Positions 63,956-64,000 of a DNA stretch of 64,000 nt are shown piece after piece (within the stretch, counting starts at the first letter, position 1; every line of letters begins with the position of its first letter). The position numbers were made by a program, and so were the translations under genes. Origin of the DNA: Pseudomonas lalkuanensis (lineage in GTDB: Bacteria > Pseudomonadota > Gammaproteobacteria > Pseudomonadales > Pseudomonadaceae); contig NZ_CP043311.1 in assembly GCF_008807375.1 (NCBI RefSeq), positions 5,746,001 to 5,810,000 of the forward strand, read 5' to 3'. The notes under the pieces are model-generated. The model ran no database searches and was not told where the DNA came from. It was given only the letters and a program-made list of their open reading frames with translations.

Positions 63956-64000
63956 ATGGAAATCGGCAGTGTCGTCATCCTCTTCGTCGCCCTGGCGATC
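63956..64000 (+). CDS. Start of an unidentified gene, truncated by the right edge
   Basis: An ATG at 63956 with an AAAGGAG ribosome site opens MEIGSVVILFVALAI, a hydrophobic N-terminus that suggests a membrane anchor or signal. Fifteen codons are not enough to identify it. Confidence 0.6.
   Translation, partial: MEIGSVVILFVALAI

Overview
This window reads as a chromosomal segment of a Pseudomonas species related to the P. aeruginosa group. Most of it is GC-rich. From rmlB onward the gene order matches what I recall of the P. aeruginosa PAO1 segment from about PA5161 to PA5210: rml, dctBD, arcDABC, fabY, cysQ, nudE, a HAD phosphatase, fdhD with a YdeP-like molybdoenzyme, a fatty-acid oxidation operon, pckA, hslO, hslR, rimB-rimK, amgRS, tex, gshA, argA, argE, a CYTH protein, an Lrp regulator and a GspE-like ATPase. 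No tRNA, rRNA, CRISPR array, insertion sequence or prophage was seen.

Layout. Bases 1-6070 hold a lower-GC minus-strand surface-polysaccharide cluster: a family 2 glycosyltransferase, the Wzm permease, Wzt with a carbohydrate-binding tail, a sulfotransferase fused to a long coiled coil, and a truncated RgpF-like glycosyltransferase at the left edge. The dTDP-L-rhamnose operon rmlBACD (6861-10199) diverges from it and probably supplies its sugar donor. DctB/DctD (10314-13495) follow without dctPQM. Directly downstream of dctD lies a compact unit that matches no gene I know: a sigma-54 type promoter, a hairpin, a 35-codon ORF with a strong ribosome site, and an intrinsic terminator. Next come a DUF5064 gene and the ANR-controlled arginine deiminase operon arcDABC (14557-19371).

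Bases 19665-31524 carry fabY, the cysQ-nudE pair, a HAD hydrolase with a LysR gene, fdhD with the YdeP-type oxidoreductase, a tandem pair of glycine-zipper proteins and sstT. Bases 31087-36924 hold a four-gene acyl-CoA oxidation operon divergent from a LysR regulator. A nitroreductase, a repeat-rich spacer, a RecQ-family helicase and pckA follow. Bases 42264-49204 hold redox and ribosome functions (hslO, hslR, rimB, rimK) and a large MASE1-PAS-GGDEF-EAL protein. The last part holds the AmgRS envelope-stress system, tex, a thioesterase, gshA, argA/argE, a CYTH-type protein, a DUF502 membrane protein, an Lrp/AsnC regulator divergent from a small ACT-like protein, and a GspE/PilB-like ATPase. A 15-codon gene start touches the right edge.

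Repeats: at least six REP-type palindromes with a GGAGCGAATTCATTCGCG-like core sit between genes. Two related REP ends in inverted orientation bracket a roughly 530-bp noncoding block downstream of the RecQ-type gene, and one of them supplies its stop codon. The strongest candidates for new biology are the sigma-54 unit behind dctD, the sulfotransferase/coiled-coil protein next to Wzm/Wzt, the terminator-like hairpin in the tex leader, and the RBS-masking hairpin before the first glycine-zipper gene.
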